From positions 101,509-165,508 of the forward strand of contig JAEWJB010000188.1 in the NCBI GenBank assembly GCA_023386795.1: a stretch of 64,000 bases of DNA. Direction: 5' to 3'. The position numbers were made by a program, and so were the translations under genes. Positions 50,942 to 61,266 of the stretch are shown here, in pieces (the first letter of the stretch is position 1; each line of letters starts with the position of its first letter). The stretch comes from Pseudomonadota bacterium (GTDB lineage: Bacteria > Pseudomonadota > Gammaproteobacteria > Xanthomonadales > Xanthomonadaceae). The notes below the pieces were generated by a model. The model searched no databases and was not told the DNA's origin. It saw nothing but the letters and a program-made list of their open reading frames with translations.

Positions 50942-52507
50942 TCACTCCCACTCGATCGTCGCCGGCGGCTTGCCCGAGATGTCGTACACCACGCGCGACA
51001 CGCCACGCAGCTCGTTGATGATGCGGTTACTCACCGTCCCCAGGAACTCGTACGGCAGGTGCGCCCAGTACGCGGTCATGAAGTCGATGGTTTCCACCGC
51101 ACGCAGCGCGATCACCCACTCGTAGGCGCGCGCGTCGCCCACCACGCCCACCGACTTCACCGGCAGGAACACCGCGAATGCCTGGCTGGTCTTGTCGTAC
51201 AGGTCGGCCTTGCGCAGTTCGTCGATGAAGATCGCATCGGCGCGCGCCAGCAGTTCGGCGTACTCCGGCTTCACTTCGCCCAGGATGCGCACGCCCAGGC
51301 CGGGGCCCGGGAAGGGATGGCGATACACCATCGTGCGCGGCAGGCCCAGCTCGACACCCAGGCGACGCACCTCGTCCTTGAACAGCTCGCGCAGCGGCTC
51401 GACCAGGCCAAGCTTCATGTGCTCCGGCAAGCCGCCCACGTTGTGGTGGCTCTTGATGACGTGCGCCTTGCCGGTCTTGCTGCCGGCCGACTCGATCACG
51501 TCCGGGTAGATCGTGCCCTGCGCCAGCCACTTGGCGTTCTTCAGCTTGTTCGACTCTTCCTCGAAGATCTCGACGAACAGGTTGCCGATGATCTTGCGCT
51601 TGGCTTCCGGGTCGCTGACGCCTTCCAGCGCCTTGAAGTAACGGTCCGCCGCGTTGACGCGCACGACCTTCACGCCCATGTGCTCGGCGAACATCGCCAT
51701 CACCTGGTCGCCTTCCTGCCAGCGCAGCAGGCCGGTGTCGACGAACACGCAGGTCAGCTGCTCGCCGATCGCCTTGTGCAACAGCGCAGCCACCACCGAG
51801 GAATCCACGCCGCCGGACAGGCCCAGGATCACCTCGTCGCCGCCGACCTGCTCGCGTACGCGGGCGATCTGGTCGTCGATGATGTTGGCCGCCGTCCACA
51901 GCGTGGCGCAGCCGCACACATCCACGACGAAGCGGCGCAGCAGCGCCTGGCCCTGCAGCGTGTGGGTCACTTCCGGGTGGAACTGCACGCCGTACCAGCG
52001 CTTGTCTTCGTTGGCGAACGCAGCGACCGGAATGCGATCGGTGACGGCCGTGATGGTGAAGCCCGGCGGCGCCTGGGAGACGTGGTCACCGTGGCTCATC
52101 CACACGTTCAAACGCGGCGCGCCGCCGTGGTCGCTCAGGCCGGAGAACAGCGCGTCGGCGTGCACCACCTCGACTTCGGCATGGCCGAACTCGCGCTGGT
52201 CCGCCGCTTCGGTCGCACCGCCGAGCTGCGCGGCCATGGTCTGCATGCCGTAGCAGATGCCCAGCAGCGGCAATCCCGAATCGAACACTTCCTGCGGAGC
52301 GGCGGGCGCGCCCGGCAACGTGGTCGATTCCGGGCCGCCGGACAGGATGATGCCCTTGGCGCCATAAGCGGCGATTTCGGCCGGATCGTGGTCCCATGCC
52401 CAGATTTCGCAATACACGCCCAACTCGCGGATGCGGCGGGCGATCAGCTGCGTGTACTGCGCGCCGAAATCGAGGATGAGGATCTTGTCGTTGTGGATGT
52501 TGGTCAT
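50942..52507 (-). CDS. guaA: GMP synthase (glutamine-hydrolysing)
   Basis: A 521-aa enzyme turning XMP to GMP. The class I glutamine amidotransferase half has the nucleophile Cys in LLGICYGMQTMA and His/Glu in YGVQFHPEVTHT. The ATP-pyrophosphatase half has the P-loop ILGLSGGVDSSVVAALL. The C-terminal dimerisation domain ends RVVYDISGKPPATIEWE. The ATG at 52507 starts TNIHNDKILILDFG, as expected. It follows guaB by 88 bp on the same strand with a hairpin between them. Confidence 0.97.
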   Translation of the reverse strand: MTNIHNDKILILDFGAQYTQLIARRIRELGVYCEIWAWDHDPAEIAAYGAKGIILSGGPESTTLPGAPAAPQEVFDSGLPLLGICYGMQTMAAQLGGATEAADQREFGHAEVEVVHADALFSGLSDHGGAPRLNVWMSHGDHVSQAPPGFTITAVTDRIPVAAFANEDKRWYGVQFHPEVTHTLQGQALLRRFVVDVCGCATLWTAANIIDDQIARVREQVGGDEVILGLSGGVDSSVVAALLHKAIGEQLTCVFVDTGLLRWQEGDQVMAMFAEHMGVKVVRVNAADRYFKALEGVSDPEAKRKIIGNLFVEIFEEESNKLKNAKWLAQGTIYPDVIESAGSKTGKAHVIKSHHNVGGLPEHMKLGLVEPLRELFKDEVRRLGVELGLPRTMVYRHPFPGPGLGVRILGEVKPEYAELLARADAIFIDELRKADLYDKTSQAFAVFLPVKSVGVVGDARAYEWVIALRAVETIDFMTAYWAHLPYEFLGTVSNRIINELRGVSRVVYDISGKPPATIEWE

Positions 52508-52554
52508 GGGGCCGGAAGCGTTATCGGAATACGGAAATCGGGGCGCGGATGCGA

Positions 52555-52584
52555 AAAGAGGGAAACGCTGCCGTCTCCCTCTTT
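52555..52584 (-). terminator. Hairpin between guaB and guaA
   Basis: AAAGAGGGA (52555-52563) and TCCCTCTTT (52576-52584) form a perfect 9-bp stem with a 12-nt loop. Read in the gene direction it is followed by TTTTCGC. It could attenuate read-through from guaB or mark separate transcription of guaA. Confidence 0.55.
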
Positions 52585-52595
52585 CGCTTGCCGCA

Positions 52596-54053
52596 TCAAC
52601 CTGCGCGGTAGTTCGGCGGTTCCTTGGTGATCTGCACGTCGTGGACGTGGCTCTCACGCTGGCCGGCGCCTGTGATCTTCACGAACTTCGGCTTGCTGCG
52701 CATCTCCTCGATGGTCGCGCAGCCGACATAGCCCATGGTCGCGCGCAGGCCACCCACCAACTGGTGGACGATGCTGCTGACCGGACCGCGGTACGGCACG
52801 CGGCCCTCGATGCCTTCCGGCACCAGCTTGTCGGCATCCGAAGCGTCCTGGAAGTAGCGGTCCTTGGACCCCTTCTCCATCGCCGCCAGCGAACCCATGC
52901 CACGGTAGCTCTTGTAGCTGCGGCCCTGGAACAGCTCCACTTCGCCCGGCGCTTCCTCGGTGCCGGCGAACAGGCCACCGATCATCACCGTGGAGGCACC
53001 GGCGGCCAGCGCCTTGCCGATGTCGCCGGAGTAGCGGATGCCACCGTCGGCGATCAGCGGGATGCGCTCCTGCAGCGCCTCGGCCACCATGTCCACCGCA
53101 GTGATCTGCGGCACGCCGACACCGGCGACCACGCGGGTGGTGCAGATCGAGCCCGGGCCCACGCCGACCTTCACCGCGTCGGCACCGGCATCCATCAGCG
53201 CCAGCGCGGCATCGCCGGTGACGATGTTGCCGCCGATGACCTGCAACTGCGGGAACTGCTTTTTGGCCCAGGCCACACGGTCGAGCACGCCCTGCGAGTG
53301 GCCGTGCGCGGTGTCCACGATGATCACGTCCACGCCCGCGGCGGCCAGCGCCTCGATGCGACGCTCGGTGTCGCCGCCCACGCCGACCGCGGCGCCGACC
53401 AGCAAGCGGGTCGCGGCGTCCTTGGCGGCATTCGGGTAGTCGGACTTCTTCTGGATGTCCTTCACCGTGATCAAGCCGCGCAGCGCGAAGTCGTCGTTGA
53501 CGACCAGCACCTTCTCGATGCGGTTCTTGTGCAGGAGCTTGAGCACTTCCTCGGAGGCCTCGCCTTCCTTGACCGTGATCAGGCGATCCTTCTTGGTCAT
53601 GATGTGGCGGACCGGATCGTCCAGCTCGGTCTCGAAGCGCATGTCGCGGTGGGTGACGATGCCGACCAGCTGGCCGCCATCCACCACCGGCACGCCGGAG
53701 ATGTTGCGCGCGCGGGTCAGCGCGAGCACGTCGCGAATGGTGGTTTCCGGGCCGACGGTGATCGGGTCGCGGATCACGCCCGATTCGTACTTCTTGACCG
53801 AGGCGACTTCGGCCGCCTGCTGCTCCACCGTCAGGTTCTTGTGGATGATGCCGATGCCGCCCATCTGGGCCATGGCGATGGCCAGGCGGGCTTCGGTCAC
53901 CGTGTCCATGGCGGCCGAGACGATCGGCAGCTTCAGCCGCAGGTTGCGCGTCAGCCGGGTTTCCAGGCTGACGTCCTTCGGCAGGACGGTCGAGTGGGCG
54001 GGGACGAGCGAAACGTCGTCGTACGTGAGAGCTTCAGCCTGGATGCGCAGCAT
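52596..54053 (-). CDS. guaB: IMP dehydrogenase
   Basis: A 485-aa enzyme oxidising IMP to XMP with NAD, the committed step to guanine nucleotides. The catalytic Cys loop is in GPGSICTTRVVAGVGVPQ. Two CBS domains interrupt the barrel (about 90-205: TTIRDVLALTRARNISGVPV, LITVKEGEASEEVLKLLHKN), and the flap carries YKSYRGMGSLAAM. Length and order are standard. The gene precedes guaA, giving the usual guaBA arrangement. Confidence 0.97.
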   Translation of the reverse strand: MLRIQAEALTYDDVSLVPAHSTVLPKDVSLETRLTRNLRLKLPIVSAAMDTVTEARLAIAMAQMGGIGIIHKNLTVEQQAAEVASVKKYESGVIRDPITVGPETTIRDVLALTRARNISGVPVVDGGQLVGIVTHRDMRFETELDDPVRHIMTKKDRLITVKEGEASEEVLKLLHKNRIEKVLVVNDDFALRGLITVKDIQKKSDYPNAAKDAATRLLVGAAVGVGGDTERRIEALAAAGVDVIIVDTAHGHSQGVLDRVAWAKKQFPQLQVIGGNIVTGDAALALMDAGADAVKVGVGPGSICTTRVVAGVGVPQITAVDMVAEALQERIPLIADGGIRYSGDIGKALAAGASTVMIGGLFAGTEEAPGEVELFQGRSYKSYRGMGSLAAMEKGSKDRYFQDASDADKLVPEGIEGRVPYRGPVSSIVHQLVGGLRATMGYVGCATIEEMRSKPKFVKITGAGQRESHVHDVQITKEPPNYRAG

Positions 54054-54176
54054 CGGCGGACCCGAGTGTTCTAGGAGAAGCGCGACATTTTACCCTGAAA
54101 CACGCGCCGTTGACACCCGTCCAGGTGGCTGCCGGCGCAATGCAGCGTTACGTCGCACCCACGCGCCGGGAGCGGT

Positions 54177-55061
54177 TCAGCCCGCCGCGTCGGCCGCCTC
54201 GAGGGTGTTCTGCATCAGCGTGGCCACCGTCATCGGGCCTACGCCGCCCGGCACGGGGGTGATCCAGCTGGCGCGGGCGGCCGCCGCCTCGAAGCCGACA
54301 TCGCCCACCAGCCGGCCGTCGTCCAGGCGGTTGATGCCCACGTCGATGACCACCGCGCCCGGCTTGACCCACTCGCCCGGGATCAGCCCGGGGCGGCCCA
54401 CCGCCACGACCAGGATGTGGGCGTTGCGCACGGCCGCTTCCAGCACGTCCGGCGGGGTGAACTTGTGGCAGCTGGTCACGGTGCAGCCGGCGATCAGCAG
54501 CTCCAGGCCCATGGGCCGGCCGACATGATTGCTGACACCGACGATCGTCGCGTTGCGGCCGCGCACCGGCTGGTCGGTATGGCTGAGCAGGGTCACGATG
54601 CCGCGCGGCGTGCACGGGCGCAGGCCGAATTCGCGCAGCGCGAGGTGGCCCACGTTCTGCGGGTGGAAGCCATCGACGTCCTTGCGCGGGTCGATGCGCT
54701 GGATCAGCCGGTTCGCGTCCGGGATGCCCGGCAGCGGCAGCTGGATCAGGATGCCGTGGATCTTCGGGTCTGCATTGAGCTGGTCGATCAGGCGGCTCAG
54801 CTCGGCCTCGCTGGTGCCGGCCGGCAGGTCGTAGTCGAACGCCTCGATGCCCACCTTCTCGGCGGCGCGACGCTTGTTGCGCACGTACACGGCCGAGGCC
54901 GGGTCGCCGCCCACCAGCACCACCGCCAGGCCGGGCCGCGCGCCACCGGCGGCCAGTCGCGCGTCCACCCGCGCCTTGAGCTGGTCCAACAGTTCCTCGG
55001 CGATGCGCCGGCCGTCGAGGATGCGGGCCTGGGTGGCGGTGGCGGGCACGGAGGCGGTCAT
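54177..55061 (-). CDS. folD: Methylenetetrahydrofolate dehydrogenase/cyclohydrolase
   Basis: A 294-aa bifunctional enzyme interconverting methylene-, methenyl- and 10-formyl-tetrahydrofolate with NADP. Motifs: AVVLVGGDPASAVYVRNKRRA with the catalytic Tyr/Lys region, GILIQLPLPG, the substrate segment KDVDGFHPQNVG, and the NADP site VGVSNHVGRPMGLEL. The C-terminal PVPGGVGPMTVATLMQNT is diagnostic. The position near guaBA groups one-carbon and purine metabolism genes. SNHVGRP replaces the more common SxxVGxP form with a His, a minor variation. Confidence 0.96.
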   Translation of the reverse strand: MTASVPATATQARILDGRRIAEELLDQLKARVDARLAAGGARPGLAVVLVGGDPASAVYVRNKRRAAEKVGIEAFDYDLPAGTSEAELSRLIDQLNADPKIHGILIQLPLPGIPDANRLIQRIDPRKDVDGFHPQNVGHLALREFGLRPCTPRGIVTLLSHTDQPVRGRNATIVGVSNHVGRPMGLELLIAGCTVTSCHKFTPPDVLEAAVRNAHILVVAVGRPGLIPGEWVKPGAVVIDVGINRLDDGRLVGDVGFEAAAARASWITPVPGGVGPMTVATLMQNTLEAADAAG

Positions 55062-55108
55062 GGGCGGCGGTGTAAAGTCGGGGGCCGTCTATTGTCCCCG
55101 ATTCCGCC

Positions 55109-55411
55109 ATGAACGACACCACCGCGCTCGAGGCTGCTGCCTTCCGCCGCCTGCTCCGCCATCTGAACCACGAACGCGCGGACGTGCAGAACATCGACCT
55201 GATGATCCTGGCCGGCTTCTGCCGCAACTGCCTGGCCGACTGGTACCGCGAGGCCGCCGACGAGGCAGGCGTGCCGATGGACAAGGCGCAGGCGCGCGAA
55301 GCGATCTACGGCATGCCCTTCGAGGAATGGAAGCGGCAGCACCAGCGCGAGGCCACGCCCGAACAGCTGGCCGCGTTCGCCCAGGCGCAGGCGGCCCACC
55401 CGAAGGGGTGA
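55109..55411 (+). CDS. DUF1244-family protein
   Basis: A 100-aa soluble protein of the DUF1244 family: an all-helical domain with AAFRRLLRHLNHERADVQNIDLMILAGFCRNCLADWY and EAIYGMPFEEWKRQHQ. The cysteine pair CRNC is conserved in the family as far as I know and may bind metal. It diverges from folD (47-bp gap) and converges with the Kef-type gene so closely that the two stops form TGATCA. Function is unknown. Confidence 0.9.
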   Translation: MNDTTALEAAAFRRLLRHLNHERADVQNIDLMILAGFCRNCLADWYREAADEAGVPMDKAQAREAIYGMPFEEWKRQHQREATPEQLAAFAQAQAAHPKG

Positions 55412-57256
55412 TCAGCCGGCGTCGTCGTCCACGGTGTCGGCCGGCACTTCTTCCGGATTGAGCGTGCGGCTGCGGCGCTTGGGCGGGGTGAACGGCGTCG
55501 GCCGCGGTACGCCTGGCTGGTTGCCGAAGACCATCTTCGCACCGGCCATCAGGTTGCCGCCTGCCATCTCCAGCTCGAAACGTTCCGCGTCGCGCTTGCG
55601 GATTTCCTCGGCAATGGTCGCCGCCTCGTCTTCGTCCACGCCCAGCTCGATCAGCGCGGCGCTGCCGAACTGCACGGCTGATTCGAAGGTCTCGCGAATC
55701 TGGAAATCCACGCCGGCGTGGATCAGGCCCAGCGAGTGTTCGCGGTCGTACGAGCGCACCAGCAGCCGGGCTTGCGGGAACTCGTCGCGCACCAGTTCGA
55801 CGATGCGGTCGGTGGCCTCCTTGCGGTCGGTGCACACGGCGATCGCGCGGGCGGTGCCGGCACCGGAGGCCCGCAGCACGTCCAGTCGCGTGCCGTCGCC
55901 GTAGTAGATCTTGAAGCCGAACTCCTCGGCGCTGCGGATCATGTCGATGTCGTTGTCGATGATGGTCACGTCGACATCGCGCGCCAGCAACGACTGGCTG
56001 GCCACCTGTCCAAAGCGGCCGAAGCCGATCACCAGCACGCTCGCGCTTTGCCCCGAGACCGTTTCGATGCCCTCCAGCGAGGGCTTCGCTGCCGGGGTCA
56101 GGCGTCGCTGCAACAGCACAAACAGGGGCGTCAGCGCCATGGACAGCACGACGATGGCGGTAAGGCTCGCATTGACCCGCGCATCGATGACCCCGACCGC
56201 CGCGGCGGCACCGAACAGCACGAAGGCAAACTCGCCACCCTGCGCCATCAGCACCCCGCGGTCGATCGCCTGGTGGTGGTCGCTGCCGGTCACGCGTGCC
56301 ACGACGTAGATGCACACGGCCTTGCCCAGCATCAGCGTGAGCACGCCCATCGCGATGAAGCGCCAGTCCTGCATCACCACCGACACGTCCAGCGCCATGC
56401 CCACGCCGAGGAAGAACAGGCCGAGCAGGATGCCGCGGAAGGGCTCGATGTCGGCCTCGATCTGGTGCCGGAACGTGGACTCGGACAACAGCACGCCGGC
56501 CAGGAACGCGCCCATCGCCATGGACAAGCCGCCCAGCTGCATCAGCAGGGCCGCGCCGAGCACCACCAGCAGCGCGGCAGCGGTCATCACCTCGCGGGCG
56601 CCGGCCTGCGCCAGGACGCGGAACAACGGATTGAGCAGCCAGCGGCCCGCGGCAAGCAGGCCGATGATGCAACCGGCACCGATGGCAATGGCCTTCCAGC
56701 GCTCGGCCGGGGGAACCTCCATGCCGGCCGGTGCCATCAACGCGACGATCGCCAGCAACGGCACGATGAGCAAATCCTCGAACAGCAGGATCGAGACGAT
56801 CTTCTGGCCCGGCGGCAAAGTGAGGTCCCCGCGTTCGGACAGCAGCTGCATCACCACGGCCGTGGAGGTCAACACGAAACCCGCTGCGCCGATGAAGGCC
56901 ACCGGCGCGCGCAGGCCCAGCACGTACATGCCCAGCAGCGTCAGGCCGGCCGCGCAGACGGCGATCTGCAGCGTGCCCAGCCCGAAGATTTCGCGGCGCA
57001 GGCTCCACAGGTGCGAGGGCCGCATCTCCAGGCCGATGACGAACAGGAACATCACCACGCCCAACTCGGCCACGTGCAGGATGGATTGCGGGTCGTTGAA
57101 CCAGCCGAACCCGAACGGGCCGATGACTAGGCCTGCGGCCAGGTAGCCCAGCACGGAGCCCAGGCCCAGCTTGCGGAAGATGGGAATGACCACTACCGCC
57201 GCGCCTAGCAGCGCGACGACGTTGACCAACTGGTGGGTATCGGCAGGGGCGCTCAT
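55412..57256 (-). CDS. Kef-type monovalent cation:proton antiporter with RCK domain
   Basis: A 614-aa CPA2-family antiporter. The membrane half (about 1-385, around twelve segments) has GYLAAGLVIGPFGFG, LGVVMFLFVIGLEM and a YFLGVGM-type TM (GLFFLGVGMALDVSV). The cytosolic part carries an RCK_N/TrkA-N domain (VLVIGFGRFGQVASQSL, IDNDIDMI) that binds nucleotide. It resembles KefB/KefC and YbaL; no separate KefF/G ancillary gene is nearby, and the glutathione-binding residues could not be verified. The C-terminal tail (about 545-614) is charged and probably flexible. Role: K+/H+ exchange under electrophile or pH stress. Confidence 0.92.
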   Translation of the reverse strand: MSAPADTHQLVNVVALLGAAVVVIPIFRKLGLGSVLGYLAAGLVIGPFGFGWFNDPQSILHVAELGVVMFLFVIGLEMRPSHLWSLRREIFGLGTLQIAVCAAGLTLLGMYVLGLRAPVAFIGAAGFVLTSTAVVMQLLSERGDLTLPPGQKIVSILLFEDLLIVPLLAIVALMAPAGMEVPPAERWKAIAIGAGCIIGLLAAGRWLLNPLFRVLAQAGAREVMTAAALLVVLGAALLMQLGGLSMAMGAFLAGVLLSESTFRHQIEADIEPFRGILLGLFFLGVGMALDVSVVMQDWRFIAMGVLTLMLGKAVCIYVVARVTGSDHHQAIDRGVLMAQGGEFAFVLFGAAAAVGVIDARVNASLTAIVVLSMALTPLFVLLQRRLTPAAKPSLEGIETVSGQSASVLVIGFGRFGQVASQSLLARDVDVTIIDNDIDMIRSAEEFGFKIYYGDGTRLDVLRASGAGTARAIAVCTDRKEATDRIVELVRDEFPQARLLVRSYDREHSLGLIHAGVDFQIRETFESAVQFGSAALIELGVDEDEAATIAEEIRKRDAERFELEMAGGNLMAGAKMVFGNQPGVPRPTPFTPPKRRSRTLNPEEVPADTVDDDAG

Positions 57257-57322
57257 GTGGGGATTCTAGCCTGCCCTCGCCCGCCGCTCGCCGGATGGCC
57301 CGTATCCGTGCCTTCGGAGGAC

Positions 57323-57351
57323 AAAAAAAGGCGGCGCTCGCGCGCCGCCTT
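57323..57351 (-). terminator. Rho-independent terminator of galU
   Basis: On the minus strand, AAGGCGGCGC and GCGCCGCCTT form a perfect 10-bp stem with a GCGA tetraloop, followed by a run of T residues. It lies 26 bp past the galU stop and separates it from the Kef-type gene. Confidence 0.93.
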
Positions 57352-57377
57352 GTCGGTGATGCCAGTTGGTTGCTGCC

Positions 57378-58264
<887 letters not shown>

Positions 58265-58265
<1 letters not shown>

Positions 58266-60172
58266 CAAATTCTTCTGACCTCGCGTGCGGGGAAAGGAAC
58301 CACAGTGGCCGAGCGCTCGCCTTCGGTGTCACGCGCGGCCGAGAAATCGGGAAGGAAGTTGCCCAGGATCGCCTCCATGGCGTCCATGTCGTAGCGGTCC
58401 ACCGCCTCGCGCAGACGGGCGACGTGCTGCAGCACCTGCTCCTGCGGGAACTGCCGCGCATCGGCCTCCAGGATCTTCGGGTGCAGCGTCGGCCGGTAGT
58501 TCTCGTCGGCGTAGAAAAGCGTTTCGTGGAGCTTCTCGCCCGGACGCAGCCCGGTGTAGACGATCGCCACTTCCTGCCCGGGCTGTTTGCCGGCCAGGCG
58601 GATCATCTGTTCGGCGAGCAGGCGAATCGGCACCGGCTCGCCCATGTCCAGCGTATAGATCGCACCATGCGAAGCCGATGCGGCAGCCTGCACGATGAGC
58701 TGGCAGGCCTCCGGGATGGTCATGAAGTAACGCGTCACTTCCGGGTGGGTCACGGTGACCGGCCCGCCCTGGCGGATCTGTTCGCGGAACAGCGGCACCA
58801 CGCTGCCGGCCGAATCGAGCACGTTGCCGAAGCGCACGGTCACGAAGCGCGTGGTCGCGTTCCGCGCATCCAGGCTCTGGCAGATCATCTCGGCGTAGCG
58901 CTTGGTGGCGCCCAGCACGTTGACCGGCTCGACCGCCTTGTCGGTGGAAATGAACAGGAAGGTGCCCACGCCGGCCTGCATGCAGCTGGTGGCGACGTTG
59001 TGGGTCGCCAGCACGTTGTTGCGCACGGCCTCGCGCAACTGCCCTTCCAGCAGCGGCACCTGCTTGTAGGCCGCGGCATGGAAGACCGCGTCCGGGCTGG
59101 CGCTTTCCAGCGCATAACGCATCACCGCCGGGTCGCCGCAATCGCCAAGCACCCGCACGACTTCCACGTCCGGGAACAGGCGACGCAGGTCCGAATCGAT
59201 GGTGAGCAGCGCCAGCTCGTCCACTTCCAGCAGCACGACACGCCGCGCGCCATGGCGGGAGACCTGGCGGCAGACTTCCGATCCGATCGAACCGCCGGCG
59301 CCGGTGACCAGCACGGTCTTTCCAGTCAGCCAGCTGCGTACGAGCTTCCAGTCCGGCGTCACCGGCTTGCGGTTCAGCAGGTCCTCGATGGCCACTTCGC
59401 GCAGCTCGCCGGGCAGCGAGCGCCCCTCGAGCACGCTGGTGAGCTTGGGCACCATGCGGAACGGCAGGCCCGTGCTCTCGCAGATTGCCACCACGCGTTG
59501 CAGCCCGGGAGCGTCGAGCGAGGGAATGGCGATGATGATCAGCTTGGCCGCCGTCTCGCGGGCGATCGACGGCGCGCTGGCGATCGACCCCAGCACCGGC
59601 AGGCCCTGGATGTTGGCGCCATGCAGCTGGCTGGCATCGTCGAGGAAACCGACCGGCAGGAAGGCCCCGGTGCGGCGCAGGTCACGCACCAGGGCTTCGG
59701 CGGCACGGCCGGCGCCAAGAATCAGCACGCGCTGATTGACATCGGCCGAGTGCGCGATCTGGTAATCGCGCCAGGCGCGGTACAGCAGGCGCGGCGTGCC
59801 CAGCAGCGCGGAAAGCGCGAACGGATACACCACCAGCACCGACATCGGCACGCCCTGGAAGCGGTCCACCGCCAGCGCCAGCACGATGGCCACCATGCCC
59901 AGGAAGCTGGCCTTGAAGATGTTCCAGAGGTCGGGAACGCTGGCGAAGCGCCACAGGCCCCGGTACAGGCCCACGCGCCAGAACACCAGGCCCTGCGCGA
60001 CCAACACCACGGCGGTGCGCCAGTCCCACATGGGCAGGTCGGGCGCGTCGCGCAGCATCGAATAGCGGCCGGCATGCAGCAGCTGCCAGCAGATCCACAC
60101 CATCAGCAGGTCGTGGCAAACCACCGCGACTTTGGGCATGGAACGGGTAAAGCGGTCACGCCAAGATGTCAT
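58265..60172 (-). CDS. WbpM/CapD-like nucleoside-diphosphate sugar 4,6-dehydratase
   Basis: A 635-aa membrane-bound member of the WbpM/PglF/CapD family. It shows four N-terminal membrane segments, a first Rossmann-like domain (VLILGAGRAAEALVRDLRRT, about 145-265), and the catalytic extended-SDR domain (about 285-580) with TVLVTGAGGSIGSEVCRQVS and FISTDKAVEPVNVLGATKR. The position normally Tyr, or Met in WbpM, is Leu here (VLGATK), and the catalytic Lys follows. Such enzymes make UDP-4-keto-6-deoxy sugars for O-antigen or capsule. The ATG at 60172 is 11 bp after the WecA-like stop; galU follows with a one-base overlap. Confidence 0.91.
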
Positions 60173-60183
60173 GTATCGATCCG

Positions 60184-61152
60184 TCAATGGTCGCGCAATC
60201 CCTTGCGCAGGAGGAGCCAGATCGTCGATGCAGCCAACAGCCAGACGATCGATCCAACAGCCTCCCACCTCGGCTGCAGTGCTTGCAGCCGGAAGAATAA
60301 GGCAATCGCGATGCCGGTGAACACTGCATACCCCAAGGTGACGGGAGCATGACCGAACCGGCGTGCCAATCGCTGGTAGACATGCTGCGCATGCGGTTCC
60401 CACCAACGCTGGCCGGAGAGCATGCGGGCAGCCAACGTGAAGCCTGCGTCTACAAGGAAGGTTCCCAGTGGAAGCCAGAGCGACCAAGGGCTGAGGCCGG
60501 CGAACAGACCGAGCCCGAACAGTACCGCCAGCGCGAACCCGAGCCCGCCGCTGCCGCCATCCCCGAGAAAAATGCGGGCACGGGGGAAATTGAAAGGCAG
60601 GAATCCGACACACGCCGCGGCCAGCGCGCACCCCCACCCGGACCACGGTGGCGGCAGCATCCATGCGTACGCCATCGCGGCCAGCATGGCCTGGGTCACC
60701 GCCAGGCCGTTGATGCCGTCCATGAAGTTCCACACGTTGACCAGGCCTACCGCGAACACCCCGGCCAGCAGGCCCAGCCACGCCTGTCCACTCAGGTACC
60801 AGACCAGCAGGCCCCAACCCAGCGCCGCCAGCGCGTGGACGGCCAGTCGCCAACGGGCGGGCAATGGACGATGGTCATCCCACCACCCGATCCCCGCGAC
60901 TAGCGCGAAGCCGGCAGCGGCGCCCGCAATGGGCAGTCGCTGCGCCGGCCACTGCCACAGCGCCCATGCGGCCGCCACGAGCAGCGCGCCCACGATGGCC
61001 ATGCCGCCACCGCGCGGCGTGGCGACCTGATGGCTTCGGCGCTCGCCGGGGTGATCCACCAGTTGGCGGCGCAGTGCGTAGCCGCGCGCGGCCCAGGTGC
61101 CGAGCGCGGACAACGCGCATACCGCAGCGCAACCGCCCCACAGATCGATCAT
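60184..61152 (-). CDS. WecA/WbpL-like undecaprenyl-phosphate sugar-1-phosphate transferase (GT4)
   Basis: A 322-aa polytopic enzyme of the MraY/WecA superfamily, about ten membrane segments. Key motifs: GIGWWDDHRPL after TM2 and NVWNFMDGINGLAVTQ with the Mg-binding Asp. RIFLGDGGSGGLGFALAV and the HxxH loop PHAQHVYQRLARR follow. It transfers a sugar-1-phosphate to undecaprenyl phosphate, starting O-antigen or another lipid-linked glycan. The ATG at 61152 has GAGG upstream; the frame beyond is less typical. It heads the wecA-like, wbpM-like, galU unit, which supports a role in surface polysaccharide synthesis. Confidence 0.9.
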   Translation of the reverse strand: MIDLWGGCAAVCALSALGTWAARGYALRRQLVDHPGERRSHQVATPRGGGMAIVGALLVAAAWALWQWPAQRLPIAGAAAGFALVAGIGWWDDHRPLPARWRLAVHALAALGWGLLVWYLSGQAWLGLLAGVFAVGLVNVWNFMDGINGLAVTQAMLAAMAYAWMLPPPWSGWGCALAAACVGFLPFNFPRARIFLGDGGSGGLGFALAVLFGLGLFAGLSPWSLWLPLGTFLVDAGFTLAARMLSGQRWWEPHAQHVYQRLARRFGHAPVTLGYAVFTGIAIALFFRLQALQPRWEAVGSIVWLLAASTIWLLLRKGLRDH

Positions 61153-61266
61153 CGCATCCTCATGTTCTTGGCCCCGCATGACGGGCACTCCGTTGGCACC
61201 CATCACGCACCCCGCCCTGCGCGGACAACGCGGGCGCAGCGGCGGGTCAACGCCCGCCCGCCCTGC

